This document shows positions 42,379 to 49,613 of a DNA stretch of 64,000 bases, piece by piece. The stretch spans positions 4,281,501 to 4,345,500 of the forward strand of contig AP017424.1 in the NCBI GenBank assembly GCA_002355495.1, written 5' to 3'. The stretch's first letter is position 1; each line of letters opens with the position of its first letter. This DNA comes from Streptomyces laurentii. GTDB taxonomy: Bacteria > Actinomycetota > Actinomycetes > Streptomycetales > Streptomycetaceae. The translations under genes and the position numbers were made by a program. Under the pieces are notes generated by a model that saw nothing but the letters and a program-made list of their open reading frames with translations, searched no databases and was not told the origin of the DNA.

Positions 42379-43686
42379 GTGAGTCGTCTCGTGAGTGGTC
42401 CCAGGGAACGCGCCTTCGCGCGCCGCACGTTACTGGCGGGCGCGGCGGCGGCCGGTGTGGGAGCGGCCGGTGTGGGAGCGGTGCTCGCCGGTGCGGGGGA
42501 GGCCGTGGCCGGTGGGCGCGGAGGACCGGTGAGCCAGGCGGCCGTGGCAGCCGAGGCGGCGCGGCTGGAGAGCGCGTTGATCGAGCTGCGGCGGGACCTC
42601 CACCGGCACCCCGAAGCCCCGGGGCAGGAGCGGCGCACGGCCGCCGTGGTGGCCAGGAAGCTGCGGGCGGCGGGGCTGACGGTGACCACCGGGGTGGGCG
42701 GCCACGGTGTCGTCGGTGTCCTGCGGGGTACGCGTCCGGGCCGGACCGTCGCCTACCGGGCGGACATGGACGCGGTCCCGCCCACGGACATCGTCGGGAC
42801 GGGTCCCGCGCCGGCCCACGTCTGCGGCCACGACGTCCACACCACGGTGGGTGTCGGCGTCGCCCAGGTCCTGGCACGGCTGCGGCACCGGCTGAGCGGA
42901 ACGGTGGTCTTTCTCTTCCAGCCCGCCGAGGAGGCCCTGTCCGGCGCCCGCGCCCTGATCGACACGGGGGTGCTGGAGCGCCTGGGTATCAAGGAGATCC
43001 ACGCGCTGCACTGCGGGCCGTTCCCGGTCGGCCGGTTCGCCGTGACCTCGGGCTACGGGCTGCCGGGTCAGGACAGGGCGGAGGTGACCTTCTCCGGACC
43101 GGACGCGCCCGATGCCGCGCGGCGCCTGGCCGCCGACCTCGGCGCGCTCGCCACGGTGGCGGTCCCGCAGACCCCGGCGGACCTGGAACGCCTCGTCGCC
43201 GACGTCGAGACGCCCGACGGTCCGCTGGCCCGGTTCGTGGCCCTGCGCGCCAGAGCCCAGGAGGCCACGGTGAGTGCGTCGTACCGCTGCTGGCCGCCGG
43301 AGCGGTACACGGAGGTCCGTGCGGACATCCGCCGCATGAGCCTGCGGTACGCGGGGGCCGCGACCCGCTTCCCCGCCGAGCCGTTCCCGGCCATGGTCTG
43401 CCCGGAGCGCGAGGGTGACCAGCTCGCCCGCCACCTGCGCCGTACCGTCGGCGGGAAGGCGGTCATCGAGCTGCATGCCGCCTTCCCCTTCAACGGCGAG
43501 GACTTCGCCCTCTACCTGGACCGGATCCCCGGTACGTACACCTTCCTCGGCGTCCGCGCTCCCGGAGCACCCATCACGACGAGCTTTCCGCACTACCCCG
43601 ACTTCTCGCCGGACGAGCGCGCCATCGGTGTCGGCGTACGGGCGATGGCCGGCTGGATCGCCGAGCGCGCCCACGGGCTTCCGTAG
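42379..43686 (+). CDS. Tat-exported M20 family amidohydrolase
   Basis: The 435-residue enzyme belongs to the M20D metallo-aminoacylase/carboxypeptidase group. A twin-arginine signal (FARRTLLAGAAAAG, about 12-25) directs export of the folded protein. Metal-binding motifs are RADMDAVP and HVCGHDVHTTVGVG, the catalytic Glu pair is in FQPAEEALSGARALI, and the terminal FPFNGEDFALYL carries the last metal Glu. It probably hydrolyses N-acyl or dipeptide amide bonds outside the cell. GTG 42379 follows aagggga. It is convergent with the HEXXH gene of the RiPP-like locus, 148 bp apart. Confidence 0.9.
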   Translation: MSRLVSGPRERAFARRTLLAGAAAAGVGAAGVGAVLAGAGEAVAGGRGGPVSQAAVAAEAARLESALIELRRDLHRHPEAPGQERRTAAVVARKLRAAGLTVTTGVGGHGVVGVLRGTRPGRTVAYRADMDAVPPTDIVGTGPAPAHVCGHDVHTTVGVGVAQVLARLRHRLSGTVVFLFQPAEEALSGARALIDTGVLERLGIKEIHALHCGPFPVGRFAVTSGYGLPGQDRAEVTFSGPDAPDAARRLAADLGALATVAVPQTPADLERLVADVETPDGPLARFVALRARAQEATVSASYRCWPPERYTEVRADIRRMSLRYAGAATRFPAEPFPAMVCPEREGDQLARHLRRTVGGKAVIELHAAFPFNGEDFALYLDRIPGTYTFLGVRAPGAPITTSFPHYPDFSPDERAIGVGVRAMAGWIAERAHGLP

Positions 43687-43834
43687 GGTTCGGCGGCACC
43701 CGCCCGATCGGGCTCGTGAGGAAGGGCACCCCGCCTGTGCTCGACGAACTCCCTTGCGACCAGAAGGACTTGGAGGCCACCGTGCCCGTGGCCCTGTGTG
43801 TGGCGGCCGTCCTCGGTGCCCCGGGCGCGGGCGG

Positions 43835-45406
43835 CTAGGGCGATTCCTTCGTGGCGGTGGGGGTGGTCGCCTCGCGTGCGGCCAGCTCTCGGCTGGAGGT
43901 CTCCACCATGGCGCGCACCATCTCGTCCGCGGACGGCCCGGGGGGAGGGCACAGGGAGTCGAGGCTGTAGCCGTTCGGCGCGAGGCGCAGGAGGGTGTCG
44001 GCGATGTGGTGCCGCTGTTCCGAGAAGGCCGCGTGGTGGTCGGCGGGGTGTCCGGCGTCGTGGTCGTCGGCCGGCCGTGGCGCTGGCTCGGTCGTGGGGC
44101 TGCCGGGGTGGTCCTTCGCGCCGACGGCGGACAGGGCCTGGCGGAAGGTCTCGGCTTCGGACCGCCCGAGAGCCGCCAGTGTCGTCGCCAGATCGTCGGA
44201 GGCCGGTGCCACGCGAACCCTGCGTGCTTCCTTGAGGTAGCGGTCGAGGACGAGATGGAGGTACGAACCGGCCGGGGGCGGAGTCGGGTCCATGGCGTCC
44301 AGGACGGCGCTGAGCCAGTCGGCCAGGCGCCGGCCCGCGAGGCCGAGATCGTCCCAGCACTCGGTCCGCAGGTTCTCGGCCAGATAACGGGCCCGCTCGA
44401 AGGCTTTACGGCCGGGGGTCATGGGACTCGGGGCGTCCAGCGGGCCGTAGGTGTCCCGCAGCCGTGGAGCGTTCTGTTCCGCGAGGGAGCACAGCAGTGC
44501 CAGGTGGACGTAGACGTGGAAGGCCGCCATGGAGCGATGGGCGTTCCAGCGGTTGTTCGCGCCGTCGAGGCCCGGGATGTTCCACAGGGACACGAGGCGA
44601 CGGGCCTCGGCGGGAGCGTTCGGGGAGTCGTCGAGGTCGCGGACCAGCATGGAGTGGGCGTGGCGGAAGTCGTACAGCTTCTGGTGAAGCGCCTCGTGGA
44701 GCAGGTGCTCGGCGACCCACCAGGGGTTCTGGAGGAGCTTGCGGTTCAGGAAGATGATGCCGGCCACGGTGAACTGTGAGGTCGATGCCTTCCCCGCCCA
44801 CACGCCGGTCCCGGGGGTGATCCCGATCAGATGGGTGTGGCTCAGGGCGCCGCGCGACGTCAGCGGCAGCAACTCGTCGAGGATCCGGTAGCCCTGGCGC
44901 AGCACTGCGAGATCACTCTCGCTGGGTTGGGCCAGCGCGGCACCGAACTGGTGCTCCACGAAGCGCGTGAACGTCTCTCCGAGGAAGCCGTGATCCTGTC
45001 CAGGGGACCAGACCCAGGGAGTACGCGTCGGATCGCCGAGCCATTGTGCGGCGGTGGAGTCGCCCTGCAGCGGTCCGTTGGCGGCGCCGGATTCCACGTG
45101 CCGTGCGACGGCTTCGATCACTTGGGCGGACACGTGGGGAGTCAGCGGGTTCCGCCCGGGCTTGGCGCCCTCCCGCCGAGTCAGCAGCTGCTGGACGGCC
45201 CGGCGGAGAAGTGGATCCCCGAGTGTGCGGTATCCGGTCCGGGGGTCGGCCTGCTGAAGTACGGTCAGCAGATGGCGGGCGGCCGGCACCGAATCGCCGA
45301 GGCTTTCGAGTCGGCGCGTGAACGCGCGGTGCATTTGTTCACGCACATAGCGACTGTCGCCGAACGGCCTGCGTGAGAGCACCGTGTCGAATGCGTCCCA
45401 TTCCAT
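43835..45406 (-). CDS. HEXXH-motif putative peptide-modification enzyme
   Basis: The 523-residue protein begins MEWDAFDTVLSRRPFG and carries a metal-binding HEALH at residues 237-241 (AEHLLHEALHQKLYDF), with further conserved-looking His residues (NRWNAHRSMAAFHVYVHLAL). This architecture fits the HEXXH proteins of peptide natural-product loci (TIGR04267 type), some of which are now classed as alpha-ketoglutarate-dependent peptide beta-hydroxylases. A zinc peptidase cannot be ruled out. The C-terminal 130 residues are Pro/His/Asp-rich and less ordered. It lies 121 bp downstream of the repeat-bearing peptide gene, the same operon, so the acidic repeats are the expected substrate. ATG 45406 follows gaaaggcgaaag. 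Confidence 0.8.
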   Translation of the reverse strand: MEWDAFDTVLSRRPFGDSRYVREQMHRAFTRRLESLGDSVPAARHLLTVLQQADPRTGYRTLGDPLLRRAVQQLLTRREGAKPGRNPLTPHVSAQVIEAVARHVESGAANGPLQGDSTAAQWLGDPTRTPWVWSPGQDHGFLGETFTRFVEHQFGAALAQPSESDLAVLRQGYRILDELLPLTSRGALSHTHLIGITPGTGVWAGKASTSQFTVAGIIFLNRKLLQNPWWVAEHLLHEALHQKLYDFRHAHSMLVRDLDDSPNAPAEARRLVSLWNIPGLDGANNRWNAHRSMAAFHVYVHLALLCSLAEQNAPRLRDTYGPLDAPSPMTPGRKAFERARYLAENLRTECWDDLGLAGRRLADWLSAVLDAMDPTPPPAGSYLHLVLDRYLKEARRVRVAPASDDLATTLAALGRSEAETFRQALSAVGAKDHPGSPTTEPAPRPADDHDAGHPADHHAAFSEQRHHIADTLLRLAPNGYSLDSLCPPPGPSADEMVRAMVETSSRELAAREATTPTATKESP

Positions 45407-45527
45407 CTTTCGCCTTTCCGCCTGTGCCGTCCCGGCGCTCCCGCGCGCCGTTGGTGTACCGCCCTGTGGTGGTTCGCCGTTGCCTCTCGTGTCGCACCGC
45501 CCCGGTGCGGCACGAGCGAGGCGGCTG

Positions 45528-45767
45528 CTACTCGTCGACCTCTCCCATGTCGATGACATCGTCGACTTCTCCCATGTCGATGACATCGTCGACTTCTCCC
45601 ATGTCGATGACATCGGGATCGTCTTGGCTCCTGGGTTCCTGGAACGCGGAGGTCGCGTTGTGCTGGGCCTGCATCTGCTTGACCTCCTCGTCGGTCACTT
45701 CGCGATCGAATTCGAGGATCACGCGGGATCCCGGCTCACGGTTCCCGGAACTGCCGGAATCTGTCAT
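45528..45767 (-). CDS. RiPP-like precursor peptide with three identical core repeats
   Basis: The 79-residue acidic peptide divides into a leader-like half and a repeat region. Residues 15-35 read RVILEFDREVTDEEVKQMQAQ (a predicted strand and helix), residues 36-51 are a linker, and residues 52-78 are three exact copies of DVIDMGEVD, followed by a final Glu. It has no signal peptide, membrane segment or known domain. Repeated identical cores after a structured leader are typical of multi-core RiPP precursors. ATG 45767 is preceded by ggggaaagg. The HEXXH enzyme lies downstream on the same strand and a SAM methyltransferase lies divergently upstream. Asp, Glu, Met and Val in the repeats are candidate modification sites. 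Confidence 0.78.
   Translation of the reverse strand: MTDSGSSGNREPGSRVILEFDREVTDEEVKQMQAQHNATSAFQEPRSQDDPDVIDMGEVDDVIDMGEVDDVIDMGEVDE
45534..45614. repeat. Three 27-bp repeats encoding the peptide cores
   Basis: Three copies of a 27-bp unit (gtcgac(c/t)tctcccatgtc followed by gatgacatc) differ at a single base. Near-identity at silent positions means recent expansion or active homogenisation. Confidence 0.92.
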
Positions 45768-46032
45768 GGCGCAGCGCCTTTCCCCGGAGGGGCATGAACT
45801 GCCGACTCCGGCGTTTGAATGCGGTTCGAAATTGCGAGACGACACCCGTCGTGCGAGCATCATTCATGCCGCACTACTCGCGGGTATGCGACCGTGCGCC
45901 GGAGAACCACCTGAACGGCGGCGCGCGCTCCGCGCGGGCGCCCGAGGCGACGGAAACAGGCGCGTCGGAAGCGGGCGCATGGCCGACTGTCATGGCCGAC
46001 TGTGCGGCGGGGCCCGGCCAAGGAGGCATGCC

Positions 46033-46737
46033 ATGGAGCGAACGGCCACCTCGGGGGAGTCGGACACGCGAACCTCGGTCAGCCTGACGTTCGACCATGA
46101 GATGTCGACGGCCGAGGTCGAGAGCCTGCGGCGAAGCCTGGGCGCGCGAACCGCCCTGCACGTGCCGCCCATGGTCGGTGCCGCCTTCGCCCGGGCCCGG
46201 CGGATCGGATTCGCGCAGTCGTGCTGTCCCGAAGTGGGCGCGCTGATGTCCGTCCTCGCGGCGGCGGTTCCGGGCGGCGGGCGGATTCTCGAACTCGGCA
46301 CGGGAGCCGGCGTCGGTCTCGCGTGGATCGTGCACGGGCTGCGCGGCCGTACCGACGTCGAGGTCGTCAGCGTCGAGATCGACCCGCACAAGTCCGCCGC
46401 GGCGGCGGACGCGCCCTGGCCCGAGGGGGTCACCCTGGTGGTCGGCGACGCCAGGAACCTCCTGCCCTCCCTGGGGCGCTACGACCTGATCTTCCTGGAC
46501 GTCCCAGGCCAGCTGAAGGCTTCCTTGCTCGACGACACCCTCACCGCACTGAAGCCCGGCGGACAGCTCCTCATCGACGACATGAACCCGTACTGGGATC
46601 AGGGAGCGAGCCGACAGCCCCGTTACGGGGGCGACCCCGAGCGCGTGCTTGAGGACCCCCGTGTGGTCTGCACCCAGCTCCCGTACGCGACCGGGATGGT
46701 CCTCGCGTCGCGCCTGTTCGGGGAAGAATCGGCCTAG
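46033..46737 (+). CDS. SAM methyltransferase with a leader-like N-terminus
   Basis: The 234-residue protein is a class I O-methyltransferase-like enzyme. Motif I RILELGTGAGVGLAW is at residues 84-98, EVVSVEIDPHKSAAA is motif II, TLVVGDARNLLPSL and YDLIFLDVPGQLKASL follow, and KPGGQLLIDDMNPYWD is the post-IV region. Its first 35 residues align without gaps to the precursor peptide: V16, L18, F20, D21, E23, E28 and V29 are identical in both, as are M1, S7 and G8. This suggests either a leader-recognition mimic or shared ancestry. It is divergent from the peptide gene (265 bp between starts) and has a strong aaggaggc. Likely target: Asp or Glu of the core repeats. Confidence 0.82.
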   Translation: MERTATSGESDTRTSVSLTFDHEMSTAEVESLRRSLGARTALHVPPMVGAAFARARRIGFAQSCCPEVGALMSVLAAAVPGGGRILELGTGAGVGLAWIVHGLRGRTDVEVVSVEIDPHKSAAAADAPWPEGVTLVVGDARNLLPSLGRYDLIFLDVPGQLKASLLDDTLTALKPGGQLLIDDMNPYWDQGASRQPRYGGDPERVLEDPRVVCTQLPYATGMVLASRLFGEESA

Positions 46738-46916
46738 GAGCGGCGGCGGGTCGACCTGCGCCAGATCGTGCGCAGGCCGAGGGCCAGGGCGACGAGGGCC
46801 GCGACGACGATTCCGGCCTTGATCACGAGGTCCACGAGGATGTGGTGGACGAATTCCGAGGACTCCATCAGCTGCGCCGACCGGGACGCGAGCGGGACGA
46901 GGGCGGGCGCGGTCAT
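46734..46916 (-). CDS. 60-residue single-span membrane protein
   Basis: The tiny protein has one clear hydrophobic helix (ILVDLVIKAGIVVAALVALALGL) and a positively charged C-terminus (RTIWRRSTRRRS), so its end should face the cytoplasm. It overlaps the next gene upstream by ATGA and is the second gene of a two-gene unit driven from the TetR operator region. No homology-based role can be given. Confidence 0.65.
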   Translation of the reverse strand: MTAPALVPLASRSAQLMESSEFVHHILVDLVIKAGIVVAALVALALGLRTIWRRSTRRRS

Positions 46917-47110
46917 CGGCGGTCCTCCAGGCGGCGGGCGGCGGCGCGGGCGGCGGCCTTCACGGCGGGGGTCGCGTAGCGGCGGACCTCGTCGAGCCGG
47001 CCCGTGCGCCTGAAGTGCAGGGCCACGGCGAAGACCACCAGGGCGAGGACGACGATACCGGCCGCGACCAGGCCGAATCGGACGAGCAGGAGCGTGAGCA
47101 CGGTGTCCAT
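46913..47110 (-). CDS. 65-residue membrane protein
   Basis: The protein has one long hydrophobic segment (LVRFGLVAAGIVVLALVVFAVAL) and a basic amphipathic C-terminal helix (RRYATPAVKAAARAAARRLEDRR). ATG 47110 lies just downstream of the paired TetR operators, so it is probably the direct repression target. It is translationally coupled to the 60-residue protein. Confidence 0.68.
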   Translation of the reverse strand: MDTVLTLLLVRFGLVAAGIVVLALVVFAVALHFRRTGRLDEVRRYATPAVKAAARAAARRLEDRR

Positions 47111-47129
47111 GAGGGGCCTCCAGCTTTAT

Positions 47130-47171
47130 TTATCACGCCTGTGATAAATCCTTTGTATCACAGGCGTGATA
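47130..47171. promoter_or_regulatory. Paired TetR operators
   Basis: TTATCACGCCTGTGATAA (47130-47147) and TATCACAGGCGTGATA (47156-47171) are each palindromic, with centres 25 bp apart, and the second core is the reverse complement of the first. They lie between the divergent TetR gene and the two membrane-protein genes. Confidence 0.88.
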
Positions 47172-47181
47172 AAAAGGCTCC

Positions 47182-47799
47182 ATGCCCAAGCAGGTGGATC
47201 CGGAAGCCCGCCGTCGACACGTCGTCGACGCGCTGTTCCGTGTCGTCGTCCGGGACGGCCTCCAGCGCACCTCGCTGCGGGCCGTCGCCGACGAGGCCGG
47301 ACTGAACATCGGCTCACTGCGCCACTACTTCTCCGGGCAGCAGGAGCTGATGCGGTTCGCGATGCGGTCGATGCTCGAACGGGTGGCGGTCCGCCTGGTC
47401 GACCGCGTCGACGAGATAGGCGAGCTGGTCGACTACTCCCGGCGCGAACAACTGGCCCTGTGTACCGAACTGTTGGCCGAACTCCTGCCGCTGGACGCAC
47501 ACCGCAGGGCCGAGGTCACCGTCTTCCTCGACTTCAACACCGCCGCCCGGACGGACCCTTCGCTCGCGGACCTGTCCCGGCAGACCGCCGAGGGGGTACG
47601 GGATCTCGTACGCCGCGTCCTCGGCCGCCTCGACGACGCGGGCACCCTGCGCCCCGGCCTCGACCGGGCCGTCGAGACGGAGAAGCTGGCGTCCCTCGTC
47701 GACGGCCTGGGGCTCAACGGCGTCCTGCACCCCGAGGTCCTCGACCCGGACCTCTGCCACGCCGTGCTGCGCGCCCATATCGAGGGCCTGGCCCGCTGA
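47182..47799 (+). CDS. TetR-family transcriptional repressor
   Basis: The 205-residue protein has an N-terminal TetR HTH (RRRHVVDALFRVVVRDGLQRTSLRAVADEAGLNIGSLRHYFSGQQELMRFAM). Its helical C-terminal ligand domain resembles the BetI-like group (ELLPLDAHRRAEVTVFLDFNTAART). It starts 11 bp after the second operator, so it is autoregulated and controls the divergent small membrane proteins. The ligand is unknown. Confidence 0.93.
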   Translation: MPKQVDPEARRRHVVDALFRVVVRDGLQRTSLRAVADEAGLNIGSLRHYFSGQQELMRFAMRSMLERVAVRLVDRVDEIGELVDYSRREQLALCTELLAELLPLDAHRRAEVTVFLDFNTAARTDPSLADLSRQTAEGVRDLVRRVLGRLDDAGTLRPGLDRAVETEKLASLVDGLGLNGVLHPEVLDPDLCHAVLRAHIEGLAR

Positions 47800-47825
47800 C
47801 CCGGCATCGGCCCGCCGGGAGGCGA

Positions 47826-47859
47826 CGGGCCGGGGCGTGGCCGGCCACGCCCCGGCCCG
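47826..47859 (+). terminator. 34-bp palindromic terminator
   Basis: cgggccggggcgtggcc is followed directly by its exact reverse complement, 27 bp after the TetR stop. Confidence 0.7.
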
Positions 47860-48111
47860 CTTGACGCCCTTGGTAAGTACTGGGGGAAAGAACTACCTAC
47901 CTCACCCTCCCCTACCTCACCCTCCCCTACCTCTCCCTACCTACCCCAACTACCCCGATTCCACGATCGGGTGACAAAAGGTTTGGAAGGCGGGCGAGTA
48001 CCCGCGGATGCGGTACGGTCGCCACAAACGACCCCGCAAAAGCAAACGCGGCCCCCGCCGGGACTGGCATCCCGACGAGGGCCTACCGTTCAGGAAGAAA
48101 ACAGCTTCCCA
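47860..48111 (+). promoter_or_regulatory. Pyrimidine-rich tract and structured leader
   Basis: From 47893 the plus strand is an about 60-bp run of ctacctcaccctccc-type repeats, nearly all pyrimidine. Further down, ggcccccgccggga (48050-48063) pairs with tcccgacgagggcc (48070-48083) with 12 of 14 bases over a 6-nt loop, just before the HTH gene. A leader with regulatory structure is likely; no known RNA family was recognised. Confidence 0.45.
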
Positions 48112-49089
48112 ATGGTTGATCCGCAGTCTAACGCGGCAGAGCCCGCGTTTCCCGGAACGTTCGAGATCCCCGCCGACGCGCCACGCTCAGGGGTGATCCG
48201 TGTACGAACCCGGTACCGCGACCACTTCACGGTCGTCGGCAACCACCTCGCCCAGCACCCCGACCTGTCGGCCGCCGCGATCGGCGTCGCGGTGTACATC
48301 CAGTCGCTGCCCGACGGCTCCGACATCTCGGTCAAGCGCCTGACCCTGCGTTTCCGCGAAGGCGAGATCACGCTCCGCCGGGCGGTCAACGAGCTGGTGG
48401 AACAGGGCTACTTGGAGCGCCGCCGGATCCCGCTGGGCATGGGCCGGTTCGCCACCCGCGTGATCTCGTACGACGACCCCGCCTGCCGCTGGCCCGCACC
48501 GCCTTGCCCACCGGAGCCCCCGGCCGCCCCCGAGCCGCCGCGGCCGCCCCGCAGGCAGGAACCGACGCCTCCGCCGCCGCCCCCGGCCGAGATGCCTCCT
48601 CCTCCGGCCGAGACGCAGCCTCCCGTCGCGCCGCCGCCCCGGTCGGCCCAGTCCGCCCCGCCGAAGACACCCCCGCCGCCCCCGCTGCCGCCGCTCTCCG
48701 GCCCGGCCGCCGACCTGCTGTCCCGGCTGCGCACGGCCGATCCCCGCCTGCTGCTCTCGCTGCGCGACATCCACCAGCTGGCGCCCGCCGTCGACACCTG
48801 GCTGGAGCGTCACGCGACCGCCGACCAGATCACCCGTACCCTCACCGCCGGCCTGCCGCCGCTGCACGTGCCGATCCACTCCCCGGCCCGCTTCCTCGCG
48901 TACCGCCTGACGGCCCACCTCCCGCCCCCGCTCCCATCGGCACCACAACAGCCCGCCGGGCCCCCGCCGTTCGGGAACTGCGAGGTCTGCGACCGTGCCA
49001 TCCGCACCCACGACCCGCACCCCGTCTGCGCGGACTGCCGCGCCGAGGCCCACGACCACGACCGGGCCCACGACCCGGCAGCAGCCTGA
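48112..49089 (+). CDS. Proline-rich winged-helix protein
   Basis: The 325-residue protein has an N-terminal winged helix (VVGNHLAQHPDLSAAAIGVAVYIQSLPDGSDISVKRLTLRFREGEITLRRAVNELVEQGYLERRR, about 40-105). A long Pro-rich linker (about 125-205) and a second helical domain (LLSRLRTADPRLLLSLRDIHQLAPAVDTWLERH) follow. A C-terminal knuckle (CEVCDRAIRTHDPHPVCADC) could bind zinc. Similar HTH proteins are numerous in Streptomyces and of unknown target. ATG 48112 has only a distant aggaag, and the frame is open upstream, so the start is uncertain. Confidence 0.75.
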   Translation: MVDPQSNAAEPAFPGTFEIPADAPRSGVIRVRTRYRDHFTVVGNHLAQHPDLSAAAIGVAVYIQSLPDGSDISVKRLTLRFREGEITLRRAVNELVEQGYLERRRIPLGMGRFATRVISYDDPACRWPAPPCPPEPPAAPEPPRPPRRQEPTPPPPPPAEMPPPPAETQPPVAPPPRSAQSAPPKTPPPPPLPPLSGPAADLLSRLRTADPRLLLSLRDIHQLAPAVDTWLERHATADQITRTLTAGLPPLHVPIHSPARFLAYRLTAHLPPPLPSAPQQPAGPPPFGNCEVCDRAIRTHDPHPVCADCRAEAHDHDRAHDPAAA

Positions 49090-49100
49090 CCTCAGCCCCC

Positions 49101-49613
49101 TCACTCGCTCCGCAACGCACGCACCATGACCGCGAACCGCGGGGAGTCGTCCGCAGGCTGGACCTCCTCCCGCTGCTCGTAGCCCCATGTCTCGTACAAG
49201 GCCCGTACCTTGGGGTGGGCGGCGTCGACGAGCAACGTGACGAAGTCCGCCTCCGACGACCTGACGAGCGCGTCATGCAGCGGCCGTGCCCGCCCGGTGC
49301 CCTGCCACCGGGGCAGCACCATCAGTTCGGACAGGGCGAAGATCCGCCCCCGTACGTCCCGGGGGCGCCGCGCCCCCTTCCACCAGCCCCCGGGCTTGAA
49401 CGCCGCCCCGTACGCGTACCCGACCGGCCCGTCCCCTTCCCACCCCGACACGCACGACCAGTTCTCCCGCCCCGACCACAAGTCGACGAAGTACGCGAAC
49501 CGTTCGCGAGTGTGAAACGGGTTCGGGTCGTGCGCGTACACCTCGTCGTGAATGTCGAGCAGTGTGGACCGGACGCGCGGCGCGTCGGTGTGCGCGTACC
49601 ACTTCAGATCCAT
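49101..49613 (-). CDS. GNAT-family N-acetyltransferase
   Basis: The 170-residue protein has the GNAT fold: LLDIHDEVYAHDPNPF helices, a central strand with FALSELMVLPRWQGTGRARPLHDALV (acetyl-CoA pyrophosphate loop, QGTGRA), and LLVDAAHPKVRALYETWGYEQ near the end. Substrate unknown. ATG 49613 overlaps the stop of the XRE/TPR regulator by 10 bp, so the two were translationally coupled. Confidence 0.87.
   Translation of the reverse strand: MDLKWYAHTDAPRVRSTLLDIHDEVYAHDPNPFHTRERFAYFVDLWSGRENWSCVSGWEGDGPVGYAYGAAFKPGGWWKGARRPRDVRGRIFALSELMVLPRWQGTGRARPLHDALVRSSEADFVTLLVDAAHPKVRALYETWGYEQREEVQPADDSPRFAVMVRALRSE

Noticed and set aside
42379..43686. M20 amidohydrolase as the leader protease of the RiPP-like locus
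   Set aside because: It has a Tat signal, lies on the opposite strand, and M20D enzymes normally cut N-acyl amino acids. Left as a neighbour only.
46734..47110. Small membrane proteins as exporter or immunity of the RiPP-like peptide
   Set aside because: Their own TetR and operators explain their control, and they are convergent with the methyltransferase.
48112..49089. Proline-rich HTH protein as a plasmid or phage replication protein
   Set aside because: No origin iterons, integrase or other mobile genes lie nearby.
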